Below, piece after piece: positions 45,179 to 58,525 of a stretch of 64,000 nucleotides of DNA. The position numbers and the translations under genes are program-made. The first letter of the stretch is position 1. The number at the start of each line of letters is the position of its first letter. The notes under the pieces are model-generated. The model worked only from the letters and a program-made list of their open reading frames with translations. It searched no databases and was not told where the DNA came from. Origin of the DNA: Sebastes aleutianus (taxonomy: Eukaryota; Chordata; Actinopteri; Perciformes; Sebastidae); contig CAKAKS010000062.1 of assembly GCA_916700875.1 (NCBI GenBank), positions 3,001,373 through 3,065,372 on the forward strand, written 5' to 3'.

Positions 45179-46052
45179 CGCAGCTTTCAAATGCGTTAGC
45201 TAATTTGTTAGCCGATACTTGTTCCTCTCATGTAGATTTAGGCCTATTACAATTAACGTTACTGTAACGTTATATCGTAAATCATACATGTGAGGCATGA
45301 ACAGCTAAGCAGCTGATTTCTCTACTTCAGCTGTAATGATGATATTTATTAGTTCATAGAATACCACAAATCAAACACGAGCGGTTTGGTGTTTCATAAA
45401 TATTTGAAGGAGACATGAAAGCAAGGCTGTGGGCAAGGTAGACTTCAAACATACTGTGCACACACACTCAATACACACACAATAGAAATCAATAATAGTG
45501 GGATACTATACACTGCTAGAGAGCCAGAGGAAGTCAGTAAGCCAAAAAGGTATCCAACAAATTTGAAAATATCCATTTTTAGAAACCTCCTGTGAGCCTA
45601 AAGACGCATCAGGCGGTCCCACGTTAGGTCAAGACACCACCACCATGATGAAGTCCTGTCTGAAATGTAAATGTGCGGTTAGTTCATGATGGCAGGTAAC
45701 TAGCGCCGCACACTGGAATAGAACACAACTTGTATTAGCCAGAAGGAGCTCCTGTGTGACAACCATCAGTTGTTTATCGCTGCTATCAGTGCTGTAGTGT
45801 TACAATGGTTGACACTCTGGAATCTTGAAGATCAGTCACACAGGAATGTTAAAGCAGCCCAGCCCCCACCCACATGACTTGTCTGGGCTGTTCTCTGATA
45901 CCAAACGCTGGCACCCAGTAGTCTACCGATACATGTGACCCTGCCCGACTCTAGCCCCAACCCACGCTGTTGTTGTTCGCCATACTGGCAAGTGGAGTTT
46001 CAGTAGCAAATTTAGCTCGTAAAGCACAGCATTGCATGTCTCAAAGTAGGTG

Positions 46053-46564
46053 TTAAAGGGGACATATCATGCCCATTTTCAGGTTCATGTTTGTATTTCG
46101 GGTTTCTACTAGAACATGTTTACATACTTTAATGTACAAAAAAACACATTATTTTTCTCATACTGTCTGTCTGAATATACCTGTATTCACGCTCTGTCTG
46201 AAACGCTCCGTTTTAGTGCATTTCAATGGAATGGCAACGGAATTGCATTGCTAGGAAACAGCTTGGGTCCATGTTTACTTCCTGTCAGCTGATGTCATTC
46301 ACATACACTGCAACAGGAAATAAACTGGGACACATTTGGTATGTTTACGTTTAAAACTGTGAAATGGTCTAAATATTGTAGATTTGTGACATCACAAATG
46401 GACAGAAATCCTAACGGCTTGTTTCAAACGCACAATTTTGTGAATGCGGGCTGTGTGTATTTCTCCATGGATTGAGTGTTTTGATATTTTCACAGTATTT
46501 ATATATCACTTTAACCTGCTTTATAATATAAAAGACACTCACCTTTTACAATATGAGACCTTAA
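46053..46564 (-). mobile_element. TTAA-flanked MITE, copy 10 (GGGGACAT subfamily)
   Basis: Reverse orientation, end TTAAAGGGGACATATCATGC. The X-box is decayed (ATTGCTAGGAAAC). Confidence 0.9.
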
Positions 46565-46815
46565 ATGAAAGACTTATTTAAGTTTCACAAGTCATCCTAG
46601 ATCAGGAAGTGTAAACTGACCCAGTACTTTCTGACTGCCTGAAACTTTGCTGCTTTATCCTCCTAATTCATGACATCATGGCAACCATAACGTTTTAAAG
46701 TCAGATGATTTTCTATATGTTTCTTATTGTCCACAAATCCCCTGAAGAGCAAAACCAACAATGAACTGATCCCACTAACAAGTATTGTGTGTGTATTCCT
46801 CCAATTAGGTACCAT

Positions 46816-46839
46816 GGGGGGGGGGGGGGGGGGGGGGGG
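46816..46839 (+). repeat. Run of 24 G
   Basis: Uninterrupted G24. Sequencing length is often unreliable in such runs. Confidence 0.95.
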
Positions 46840-47399
46840 CTTAAGGACAGGTCAGGGGTGCCACAACATTTATTTCCTTGTTTTACTGTACATTTTTAAT
46901 AACGTGTTACCACATAAAGCCACATGGCGTTAACTATATTATGTTTTCAAACATATCAAATTGAAAAATAAACATAGAAAAAATATAATATTTTAAAAAT
47001 CTCAGGAGTTGCTGGCTGTCATAGTTATATAATATGCTCTCTGGCACACTTGCTTTTAGTCCAAAAATGAACACTGTAGTTTATTTTGACTCAATCCCAC
47101 ATAGAGTCCGGGCTTTGGGAATCAGTATTGAGCTTAAGTTCTACTTTGTTTCTCTTCTGTCATGTGCAACAAGTTCTCATGGTAGTGGTCCAAATATATC
47201 CATACCTTTCTATTGATGTGCCAATAATGAAAAAGTGCTGATACCTCCACCAATGGTCCATCCACCCAGTCCTCGAGCTGTAGATACTGAAGGTCAGATC
47301 CCTGCCCAACCCCCACCAGTCAGTTCTCCTATTTGCCACTTGCTAATACCTGCAGCCTAATCCCCAAGTCCACTTTATACCAAGAGCCATATGTTATCT

Positions 47400-48060
47400 G
47401 TGTTACTCCTGTGTTCTCTCTCACACAGGAGTCATCTGAATGCTTTTATGGTAAACCAGTGAAGGGACTGTTCGGAGTGCGTGCCCATCTGGAACAGGCC
47501 GATTGCTTGGCCCCCCAGCAATGCTGCTTGCAGCGTTGTAGAGACCCGCGATATGGCTGCTTGCACCTGCCAAGTATGAAGTTGATTGGATGAACGGTTC
47601 TCGAGATATGGGAAGGACAGTCGTACGTACATACACACACAGAGATTCCTTCCTTTATAGTTAGATGATGCTGCCTGCTACAGCACCACCTATGGCCAAA
47701 TGGCACCGAATGTGTCACGGACACTCAAACATCATATCTACACATGCTCACCAAATGTGGTCACGATAGCACAAAGCGTTCAGGAGATATGACATTGTTT
47801 GTAATATGAGCTTTGCCCACAACATTTGAGCAAACTGTGAGGGCCAGCTATAGCAAAACTGTACGTAAAAATCTTTGTTGTAGCGCCACCATCTGGCCAA
47901 ATTCCACCACATTCGACACTGCTCTCCCTTGGTTCCGGAGCAATACTCCCGCCAAGTATGAAGTTGATCGGATGAGCGGTTCTCGAGATATGGGAAGGAC
48001 ACACAGACAGACAGACAGACAGACAGATAGGCAGACAGACAGACAGAGAGACAGGCATAA
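47400..48060. repeat. Dispersed repeat, two tandem partial copies with (CAGA)n tail
   Basis: 'caagtatgaagttgat(t/c)ggatga(a/g)cggttctcgagatatgggaagga' occurs at 47570-47617 and again at 47953-48000. The second copy runs into (CAGA)n at 48001-48054. Confidence 0.8.
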
Positions 48061-48404
48061 CAAGGCTGCTGAATGAGAGAGGCGTCCGTCGTTGCGTTAC
48101 ACAGAAACACACCGTGTTAATAATAAGCCGACCACCTCACGGTACCGACAGCTGTACGCGCATCTTCAAAGCGTGTTTGCACATTTACTATTTGTAATTT
48201 AAAATTTCGAAATAAACCTGCTAAAAGATCCATCTGTCGCCTGTTCCATCTGTTATAAAGTAACAAACCCAGTTCATTAACATTATTGAGCAATTAGCAA
48301 ACTTATTGAAATATAAACTCATTTTATTACGTTTGGACAAGCTCCGCCCATTTCTAACATTGCCACCGGGTTGTGACCCAGGTTGGATGTCCTGACCAGG
48401 GCTG

Positions 48405-49350
48405 CGGTCGAAAAGTAAAAAAATGACGTCCTAATGTCTTTTCCTAACCACTTTTCCGCGACCTCGATGGAAAACGTCATGAGGTCAAGGAAAGATGAGA
48501 AGAAGATTTCAGAAGGACAGAATCCAACTGCACTTTCACTAGGCTCCGTAATTATGATGCGACGGCGGCGGATGTTAGCGACCCGGGTCTGCCGTGGTGA
48601 AACTACAATGTTCTGAAGACGGACTACAAAAGGCGCTGCTCCCCCCATGGTTTCTTAAATAGGTGTGAAAGAGAGATACCGCAGGTCACACACAGGTAAC
48701 ACTTTACATCAACATATAATAAAGGATTATCTGACTTATAACATGGACAACCAGTGAAAAATATCACTTCATTACCAAGGTTGGAATTGAAATCAGCAAA
48801 GGAATATATGATAAATATTGAGTTGAATTGTTGAAGTTATGGAGAAGGTGTAGGATCATATACTTCTTCCTACTTATTTTCAGACATGTAATATTTATTT
48901 ATGTTGATTATTTGTTAATTGATTGTTTGCTGTTCATTTTATTTGTTATTCTTGTTTTGTTTTTTACTGAGGTATTTGTTACATGTTCAAAATAAGTAAT
49001 TATTTTAATAAAAAGTGAAACAAAATCACTGTCCACTAATATTAAACATGAATCCCAATTAGTGTATGAGCGTATGAAAATAATATGCAAGATCAGCACA
49101 TCGTTTGTCATTATGAACGGCCGAATGGTGCGTCGCTTTAAATGCTGCGGCCGCAAGGAATGTGGGATGTTATTCTATCTTTTCCTTTGGTAAAAGATGG
49201 CCCAGTGTATCCTCTGCTAAAGGAGATAAAGGAAGCATTGAAGCTCATTTCCTTAGCATTTAGAGAATTCCAACAGCTCTTATCACAGCTGAATATTGAG
49301 ATACTTCCGGGTCATTTCACTCCGTTAGGAACCTTCCTAGGTTGGAAGCT
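48405..49350 (-). repeat. Roughly 930-bp dispersed repeat, copy 2
   Basis: Inverted relative to 30395-31330. Preceded at 48229-48400 by parts of the repeat seen at 33240-33720. From 49351 to 50389 no gene is recognised. Confidence 0.8.
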
Positions 49351-50389
49351 TGGTCATTAGTGTGAAAGGAGTATGTGGCATCTGTCCCATCTCCCTATAG
49401 TCTTTAAATCACTGGTCCAACCCTCCCGTGCCCATTTACTTACAGTCAATCCAATTATCCTGATTGGAGGCTTCCTCCTGCTGCGACTCAGCTGTTGGAG
49501 CATTAAGCAAGTAGTAGGATTAGTGAGTCAGCAGAACGGACAGGAAAACCCTCCACATGAATAGTCTTTAGCTAGCAGCAGCCCACTACTACTCAGGCTT
49601 GATTAAATTACTGTCTTTTCATTAAATCTTTCACTTTCTTAGGTGATCTGTCGTTTTTGTCTGCTCTTCTTTCTTTCTTCTTCTGCTGTTTTCTCCTCCA
49701 TTCGGAACCTTTCCGTCTCTTTCCTCCACACTGCTGCCAGTAAAGCAGTTTTTCTCACCTCTGTCCGTTCATCCGTCTATCCTTGACTTTTTCTCCCAAA
49801 CTGAGGAGTCTGGCATGTCTGCCTCTCTGGTTCATCTGTTTCATTTCCCTGTCCCTCGCTCTCTGTGTCCAAACAGAGCCATAATTAAAAATATATCACT
49901 TCCTCCCCAGAAAAGGATTTCAAACTTAAAAACAAAAACTGAAAATGCTAGTGCGTACCAAGCGGCAACGTCCGGGTCTGAAAAATGAAGCCAACGCGCA
50001 AGTGCTAAAAAGTGCCATTCATTGAATGGCCATTTGAGGCTGGCTCCAAAAGGGAGTCAATCCCCACAGACCCCCATGTTAAAGTGCCCAACTTTACTGC
50101 AGTAATAATCATGTTTACAGCTTGGTACAAAAAAAAGGTTTGGGTATTGGACGTATCAGACTGTGAAAATACGTATTTAGAAAGACTACAAACCCAAAAG
50201 TGTGGTAGTGACATCTCTCTCTCTGAAGCTACGATGCCTGTGTGTTTCCCACTGGGATGAATTCACACCAGCAACGGGTCTGATCCTTCTTTCTCTTCCC
50301 GGATGATAAAAAGGCCGCTGGTCGCTGGATAGAACACATCAGGTCAGATAATGTTACATCTGTGCGTGGAACATAGCGGTTACCTAGCT

Positions 50390-51148
50390 CAGTGGTTCCC
50401 AAACTTTTACATGTCAAGGACCCCTAAACACGGACACAAATTGGACAGCAGATAAGTTAATAAAATATAATAAAAAGCAATAAAATAGATAAAAAGAGAA
50501 AACGAATGGATGATAAATAGACATCGTTACATGATTTGTCATGTAAGGGAACTGTCAATAAAAATCTCACGTGAAATGACTCCCGTCTGAGTTTAATAAC
50601 CTGATAGCAGAAGGAATAAAAGATTTGGAGTAACGGTTAGTTCTCCTCAGAGGTGCCTGATAACGGTGGCCTGAAGGCATCAATGAGAACTCATGAGACA
50701 GAACATGAAGAGGTTGGCTGATAATATTCTTTGCCTTCTTTAACCGCCTGATTCTCCCAGAGGGAACACAAGTCTCTTTGTTTGACTCCAGTAACCTTGG
50801 AGCAAACCTTAACAATGCTACACAGGCTGTTTTTGTCCTTAATGGTTAAACCACTGAACCAACAAATGAAAGAAAAGGTTAAAAGACTTTCGATAAAAGA
50901 ACAATAAAAGTTACTTAAGATCCTCTTGCTGACATTAAAAGAGTTCAGCTTCCTCAACATCTGATGGGATTTTTACTTTTAGAAGTTTTATTACAGAAAG
51001 TGTATGAAAGCCATGACCAAAATAGTAATACATTCTGTCATTGTGCTACTTATGGATGTAATTATAGTGAAGTTAAATGATTCCCCTTTTAGCTGGGGAC
51101 CACCTGGAACCCCCTCAAGGACTCCAGACCCCACTTTGTAAACCACTG
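50390..51148. mobile_element. DNA transposon relic with LINE insertion
   Basis: Ends CAGTGGTTCCCAAACTTTT and GTAAACCACTG are short imperfect inverted repeats of a common hAT-type terminus. The flanks share CTAGCT (50384-50389 and 51149-51154). A LINE ORF2 fragment occupies 50567-50960. Confidence 0.6.
50567..50960 (-). pseudogene. LINE ORF2 C-terminal fragment
   Basis: In two frames on the minus strand: LRKLNSFNVSKRILSNFY, SLLTFSFICWFSGLTIKDKN, CSKVTGVKQRDLCSLWE, then SQPLHVLSHEFSLMPSGHRY and RTNRYSKSFIPSAIRLLN. These are the terminal words of fish non-LTR ORF2 proteins. A frameshift near 50750 separates the parts. Confidence 0.85.
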
Positions 51149-51154
51149 CTAGCT

Positions 51155-52353
51155 ACTGTTGGTGACGTATGTTGTGCGAGACGAGAGATGTAGTTCACTG
51201 AGCAGTTTCACACAAAACTAAATGACACTACGACAAACCTACTACAGACTGCGACTTTATCGGCTGGCAAAATTATGTTTTAATTTACAAATATCCATAT
51301 GTGTAATTCATGCCACAATTCAAACTATTTCAAATCAAATTATTTGTCTCTCGCCGCTGACTAACGTTCATATTTCTTTCCGAAATAACGTCCCATGGTG
51401 GTCACTGGAAAAGGTGGGACTTCGCCTCTTTATTCCAGATGGGGCAAGTCCAACCCTGTAACCAAGCTAGCAAGCTAGCATTAGCGTTAGCTGGTATCTT
51501 TTGTCCCCGCCAGGCCTCGGTCCTCTCCTGCTCCACACTCTCGTCCACATATGGTGACTTCTGGTTCCAAACGCCGAACTCGAGGCTTCAAAACGATGAC
51601 GTCATGGTGACTACGCTCACTTTTATATACAGTCTAACGTATGGACGCAAATTGTTTTACTACAATAGTCACATCTTAGAGTGGAACACTGAAACTAAAA
51701 TGTAACTTTAGAGTTTGGTCATTGTGTAGATTTGCTGTAGCATAGTCTAAATACTTCCCAATGAAAAGTAGCATGTAGCTCCACTAGCTACTGTACCAAA
51801 GTAGCATCCCCAAAATGAGCTTAATATAGTTTCAGTCCAACACACTGGTCAGTCAGGGCAGCAGCAGCCAGCTGTCTTCCATTATCTGTGGTTGAGGCTA
51901 CATCTCTCTGGAGTTACCCTGGTAAAGATGTCAGCAGGCCTCACCACACACAGGATCAGGACCAAACCCAACCAGATGTCTGGCTCTGCTTTACTTTTTT
52001 TATCAGCACTCTCCATCTGCCTCTGTGCCTCACTTCTCCTTTTCTGGCTCTGCTGAAGCTCCTTGTGCAGGTTTACATGCAAAGAATCATACATAGATAC
52101 ATTCTTCTGTATGTAGTTTCACCGGCTCCCCCAACTATCTTTATCCAGTCACAGTTTTCAGTCATGTGACTGGCGCAGAGCCTGGAGGGCAAAACCAAGC
52201 CCCCAGGAAGAGCACAAAGCTGTCAAATCTTTATTTTTTACAATCAGCGTTTAGGTGTTTAGATCACCTCTCAAACGAGGAAAAACAAAGATATATATAC
52301 AAACTAAAAGTCTTAGGCACATGTGACCCATATACAGTACCTGCTGTGGTATT
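51155..52353. other. Intergenic, no gene recognised
   Basis: A segment near 51385-51420 ('cgtcccatggtggtca...gtgggacttcg') is related, inverted, to 61600-61650. Otherwise unassigned. Confidence 0.45.
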
Positions 52354-52874
52354 TTAAAGGTTCATATTGTAAAAAGTGACATTTTCATGGCTTTTATATT
52401 ATAAAGCAGGTTTAAGTTCTATATAAATACTGTGAAAGTATCAAGCGCCGCTTAATCCACAGAGAAAACACACAGCGCCCGTATTCAGAAACTGAGCTTT
52501 TGAAACAAACCGTCAGGATTTCTGTCCATTTGTGATGTCACAAATCTACAATATTTAGACCCTTTCAAAGTTTTAAACGTAAACATTCTAAATGTGTCCC
52601 AGTTTATTTCCTGTTGCAGTGTATGTAAATAACATTAGCTGACAGGACGTAAACACGGACCCAAGCTGTTGCAGAGCAACGCAATTCTGTTGCAATTACA
52701 TTGAAATGTACTAAAACGGAGCGTTTCAGACATAGGGTGAATACAGGTATGTTCAAGCAGACAGCATGAGGAAAATACATATTTTTTTTAAAAATCAAAG
52801 TATGTAAACATATTCTAGTAGAAACCCAAAATACAAGTAAGAACCTGAAAATGAGCATGATATGGGACCTTTAA
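52354..52874 (+). mobile_element. TTAA-flanked MITE, copy 11
   Basis: TTAA at both ends. X-box altered in the spacer (GTTGCAGAGCAAC, 52668-52680). Confidence 0.9.
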
Positions 52875-53900
52875 TCATTTAGTGGAAGTAGACAACTTTT
52901 CAGCTATCTAGCACCCTAGCTTATCAGCTCCTTGGTCATAACAGCATCTAATAACTTTAACCACTGCTCATTTTAGAAACGTCACCGCAAGAAACCGTGT
53001 TCTTTGTTTATGTAATGTGCGTTTAGATTGGTTTCCCATAAGCCCATAAGGAAAATTTAGGCTTGTTAGCTCGCTAGCATGCTAGCTACACCAGCTAACG
53101 CTGACAGCAAGTAACTGAAAATGATTTAAATGGTTGAATGGTTAAATGAGATGGTTTGACCATGGAGATGGGAGAGACAGCTAGCTCGGCCGTAGTTGTT
53201 GGTTGCATGGGTGTTCAGTTTTAGTCAGTGTCAGTGTAGTCCGCTCTCGTCAGGGATGGCGGCACGTCTAATTTAATTGCACAAATCCACAATCCTCTGC
53301 TCTGGGTTTTGGTTCTGAGACGGTACTGTAGAAACACAGTCCAGTCTCGTCTGCTCTTCGGTTCAAATTGAACCACAACTAACAGTGTTGTAAAAGGTTA
53401 TCTTGAGTCAGGAACACATCAGTAAGTCGGAGTTCGCTCTTTCTTGTTTTTAATGTAATTTGCCAATAAAATAGTGTCTATGCCAGTGCGCTGGAATTTT
53501 GATTTCTCATGATTTCATTTGGTTTACCACAGTTACCAACTTCAAGTTTTATGATGAAATGAGAAAGTGGCATTTTACATTACAAAAAAAAAGGCCCATA
53601 GGTGAAAGCAATTCTTCTACACAATGCAACCAATTCAATACGATAACAGAGCAGTTCTAAGCCTGAGAATGGAAGTTTTCTTCGTCAAGGTTTAACAGAT
53701 TGTGGTAACGTTGTGTGTTTGGATGCACTCTGTTCTATTTTGGAAGGCATGTCTCATCTGAAATGGTGCGTGAAGTCAGAGCCTCCCTTTAACTGGCACG
53801 GCCGGGTGGACTCACGGACATGTAGATACTCATCAAAAACCACAGAGCTTTCTACAATTACTGTGTTGCTGTGAGGAGGGAAACATAGAGAGAGAGAGAG

Positions 53901-53944
<44 letters not shown>

Positions 53945-55458
53945 CGAGAGAGAGAGAGGAGAGACAGAAGAAAAGGGAAGCAGCATATCAACTAATCTCT
54001 GTATATGGATATGAGAGTGAATTCTCAATTTAGGTTAAGAGGTTATTGATGGATTTCTTACATATTCTTGCATCTAATATCAACTATCAATACCTTATTT
54101 ATTAATTGACTCTAATTTTTTTTCGTAGGCTAACATCAAACTCTTTCACATCTGAGAAGGTATTGATATCACCTGACGTTTTCTCATGTGCAGATAGGAG
54201 GTTGTGCTGATGACAGTCGTAGTAGGTTCCCATTTGGACCTCAGCCTTTTGGATCTGTTGGATCCCACGGGGCGAACTCGGCTTGGGTCGTTTCCTGATA
54301 TAGGATAGGATATGATAGGATACGTTGAAGTCAAGTGGCGTAGTATAAAGAGCGACACACAAACTACACAAACACAAAAAGGACTTTGTGACTTTCTTGT
54401 CCCCTGTCAAACCAAAAGTCAACGTTGACTTGTTTTACCATACTTGTGTTAAAGATAGGGTCGACGATGTTGGAAAGCTAGCATTATCTGAAAGTAGCAT
54501 CGCCTCAGGAGCTCCGTCTAAACACCTCCTTTTTCAGAGCTCATCAGTAATGGATCGCTGTCGGGGTGTAAAGACCATTTCAACCAATAGAACAAATAGT
54601 GTATACTGGAGAACATCGTCAACCCTGCCTTTAAGTAATGTACTTAACTAAGGCCAGTCTACGTAGGTTACGTAATAAGCCTACTTATTTTAACACAAAC
54701 CACAATCTTTTCCTAAACCTAACCTAAGTAGGTTTGTTGCCTAACCCTGAAGTTGTTTTGGTTCAATTCACAACCTTCAGTTTCACATTCACAATACGGG
54801 AGGTACAGTTTGGCCCGTCTGACGCATTAGAATGGTAGCGATAACCACTGATAATGCACAATCAGTCGACAGTTAACTAAATATTGTATTCTTTTAAACC
54901 GTACCTCCTAATGTCTTTTGTGTGCCTGGTCTTTAGCGGACAGTTTTACTGGCTGAGAGTTGTGTAACAGTAGAGCAGACTTGAAATGATCTCTGTAATC
55001 ATCACACATGCAGATGGACTCCTCCTCTGTGTCTTCTGGTCCGACGTGTCGTGTTTGAAAAAGCAGGTTATTCCAGGGAGTGACCTCAGAGTTCCAAGCT
55101 GTTCTTCGGTATGTGAAGCATGTGCTACTCTGACATACTTCAGGCTACTAGTCATATCCCGTGAGGCCATTCACACATTCTTTAGTATCTGTTTTTTTTT
55201 GCAATTAGAAAAAGGTCCACATGATTTAAACGTATCGCTGATGCTCTTTCTATATATATGCAAGCAGGCAGTGTTGTGTAAAACAAAAACTCTACAGTGG
55301 TCCACAGTTTATTCCAAAAATGTTGGATGATTACTGCGTTCCTCTCATGCTTTAAAAACAGAGGCATTTAAATCTCATTTAAAGGGGTACTCCAGCAATT
55401 CAGTGTTGCACTTCCATAAAAATTAAGGTCTCGTCATTTTAAAAATCAAAAATAAACC
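52875..55458. other. Intergenic, no gene recognised
   Basis: Contains a (GA)n microsatellite at 53886-53960. The short ORFs near 54100-55330 have no supporting features. Confidence 0.45.
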
Positions 55459-55926
55459 TTAAAGGGGACATATCATGCTCATTTTCAGGTTCATGTTTAT
55501 AATTTGGGTTTTTACTAGAACATGCCTGAATATACCGGTATTTACCCTCTGTCTGAAACGCTCCGTTTTAGCGCAATTCAATGGGATGGCAACGGAAATG
55601 CGTTGCTAGGAAACAGCTTGGGTTCATGTTTACATCCTGTCAGCTGATGTCATTCACATACACTGCAACAGGAAATAAACTGGGACCCATTTAGAATGTT
55701 TACGTTTAAAACCGTGAAATGGTCTAACTATTGTATATTTGTGACATCACAAATGGACAGAAATCCTAACGGCTTGTTTCAAACGCTCAGTTTCTGAATA
55801 CGGGCTGTGTGTTTATCTCCGTGGATTGAGTGTTTTGATACTTTCAAGGTATTTATAAAGCACTTAAACCTGCTTTATAAAATAAAAGACATGAAAATCT
55901 CACTTTTAACAATATGGGACCTTTAA
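55459..55926 (-). mobile_element. TTAA-flanked MITE, copy 12 (GGGGACAT subfamily)
   Basis: Reverse orientation, end TTAAAGGGGACATATCATGC. Shortest copy, with an internal deletion near the left end. X-box GTTGCTAGGAAAC has one mismatch. Confidence 0.9.
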
Positions 55927-57126
55927 AATCTCTTCAGCTTGTGTTAACCACAGACCTTATTTCAGGTATCTAACTAAAAAAACACAAAAAAAAACAGAAG
56001 GGAACTGGAAGTGCTAAAATGTTGACTCACATGAGACAACATGACCCTTTTTAATATATTACTCTAATATCTGGAGGGAGATCAGTCCAGTTTTGTTTCT
56101 GTAACTGAAAAAGCAGTTTGAGTAAATTTTGTTGAGCAATGTTTTATATTTCCCGTCTCCCCTCGTTGATGATCCTGTTTGTCTCACCTCACTATGAGCT
56201 GTTAGGATAAATAATATAAACCTGCAGTATCTTATAAAGTAAACAAATAGAACATAAACAACAAAATCAAAGTTGTATTTTTCGATAATATTACAATAGT
56301 GTTACGAGTTTTTTTTTTTTTTTGTCCAGTGCTTTAAGAGCTGGTTTAACGGCTACACCCTGGTCTAGCATACTGCTAAATACATAATTTTTAACCGTCG
56401 CATACTGCATACCACTGAGGAACGCAGTATACAGTACATACTGCATACTGTAGTATGTAGTAGGCGGTTTCCAATACAGCCAGTCAGTACATCACAATAG
56501 GAATAGGAGAGCCGGAGGCAGCTGGACTGACGTCAAAGGGTTGTTGCACCATTCCAAAACAGGCCCGTCTGGATATACATCACCATCCCTCCAGGCGTCA
56601 AACACCGCAGATCAGTGCTTGTTTTACTCTCAGCTGAGATGCAGGTTGGGCCGGGTGGACTGTCGACGGGGATGATGAGAATCGGAGTGTGAAGAGGGCG
56701 TATTTATGGTCATGCTGACACTCAGTCAGCCTATTTGAGTCCCAAAACAAGAGGTCATTCACATCAGAATCGTTGATTAATCAGTTGAATCACTAATAAG
56801 TAAGGACCCTCTTTAAAATAAACTCTGTGTAAAACTTGTGTTTGGTGGATTATTTCTCTGTTGTTACAATGCTAATGGTCATTGTATTTTACATCGTTGG
56901 AAAGCCTGTTTATTTACCTTCACAATGATGTCCAACTTGTAAGGATCATGCATTTGTGGGATGAGCAGCACAGCTGATTATGTGGGTAGTGCCCAAGAAA
57001 AATTTGCCAAAATTCTCTGCCGATGTTAAACAGCGTATTCTCCTGTTGGTGTTGACTCTTGTTTTGAGTTGTTTGGTGGATTGGATGATTGAACTCTCTA
57101 TCAAGACATATTGGCTATTTTACAAT

Positions 57127-57309
57127 TTATTCATTCAATACACCGTCAGGAGCCTCAGTAGCGGTGGAAGATCCATACGCAGCCACAACAGCCTGGCACC
57201 TCCTCCTCATGCTGGTCACCAACCTGTTCACACATTGCTGTGGGATGGCGTTCCATTCCTCAACCAGGATTCGTTGCAGGTCAGCCAGCAGAATTTTTGC
57301 GACATCCAA
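57127..57309 (-). pseudogene. Tc1/mariner-like transposase C-terminal fragment
   Basis: The minus strand reads LLADLQRILVEEWNAIPQQC, LVTSMRRRCQAVVAAYG. The W..IPQ...L..SM.RRC.AV..A.G pattern is the end of Tc1/mariner transposases. No DDE catalytic region was found nearby. From 55927 to 57126 nothing else is recognised apart from a T17 run near 56310. Confidence 0.7.
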
Positions 57310-57539
57310 CAGTTGATGTCATTGAGGCAGGACAGAAGGCTATCCAAGCTAGAGGAGTTACTGGGGTGGAGGTAAGGTAATCTACTCTCATACATATTGT
57401 AGTACCGCATATCAATACAGTACTGTAGTATGAGTACTAGTAGTGGTATTGCAAGTGGACTTTACTACCGTAAACTGAAAGTATGTTTTAAATCTATATG
57501 AGCTTGGGAACTACTGTATAATCCTACATACACATCTAT

Positions 57540-58290
57540 CTATCTTGGCGGGGTGAGTGTCGAGGACACATGTACGGCGGCGTCATGGTCGACACCCTGT
57601 CCGGTCATACGGTTCTATCTCTTGGACATGTCGGGCTCCTTTTCAGGGTCTGTGCTCGCTGTAACGACACAGGACTGGTGAAAAGGGTGGGGTGTGTCGT
57701 GTTGCACCTGACTCCCCTCTGGGCGCGATACACCTACATGTTCTGGTGCTCCTGGTAATGTGTGGTGCAGGGTTCGGCCACGGCTTTACCCAGCTCAGTT
57801 GCGCACTACCTGGGTTGGCTGGGGCCCCCTACTTCTCCTAGGTTATGAAGAAGTAGGTGGGCTGCGGCGAGTAACCTCTAGCCGCTCAGGATCAGTGTGG
57901 TTGGGTTGATGTCGTGTCGCAGCAGGGCAGGGTGTGCATTCATCCGACTCCACCAAGTGTACCCATAGAATCCAGTAGAGGGCGAGAGGGGGAGAGGGCG
58001 GAGCCTGTGTGAGTTAAAACGAAGGCAGAGCCCTCTAACAAGGGGGCCCTGTCGCTGCTGTGCCACTCGCTGAAGAGGGCGGGGGATGGTAGACAGCGGT
58101 GGACGCTGCCTTGTATACTGTGGGGCAGCACGTATTTGGGTAGGCACGTCCCGATTGGCCGGCTACATTTCTGCAAATCTCAGTGGGTGAATGCAATCTC
58201 CTGATTGGAGGAGCGTATTGCCCATAGAGTCCAGTAGAGGGCTCCACCTGTGCTTATAGAACTAGGGTTACAATATCGTAACCTTTGTTT
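57540..58290. repeat. Unclassified repeat with duplicated 'cccatagagtccagtagaggg'
   Basis: The phrase occurs at 57961 and 58220. The block ends with the palindromic GTTACAATATCGTAAC. The ORFs here have no recognised product. Confidence 0.5.
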
Positions 58291-58525
58291 CTCTAACTGC
58301 GGAAAACAGCAGTTCACCTGAGCAAATCCAGAATATGAGAACCAGACTACAGCATCTGACATCAGTCATCTGGGTGGTTCTCTGGTGTGCTTGTCTCTAC
58401 ACCACAAATTACAGTGTCATACAGTACAGTGTACTGGCTTGCATTAATGTGGCTCCAACACTTTTAAAAGCTGCACGAGTGGTAGAAGTCACACAACACA
58501 AGAAGACCTTTTGAATTACAATAAC

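Noticed and set aside
48000..48060. CRISPR-like short direct repeats
   Set aside because: A (CAGA)n microsatellite without spacers in a eukaryotic genome.
47748..48112. 120-codon minus ORF with SVCLSVCLS repeats
   Set aside because: Product of the (CAGA)n microsatellite read through in several frames.
57570..58250. Several ORFs around 57.6-58.2 kb
   Set aside because: Located in a duplicated repeat block, overlapping on both strands, without splice signals or motifs.
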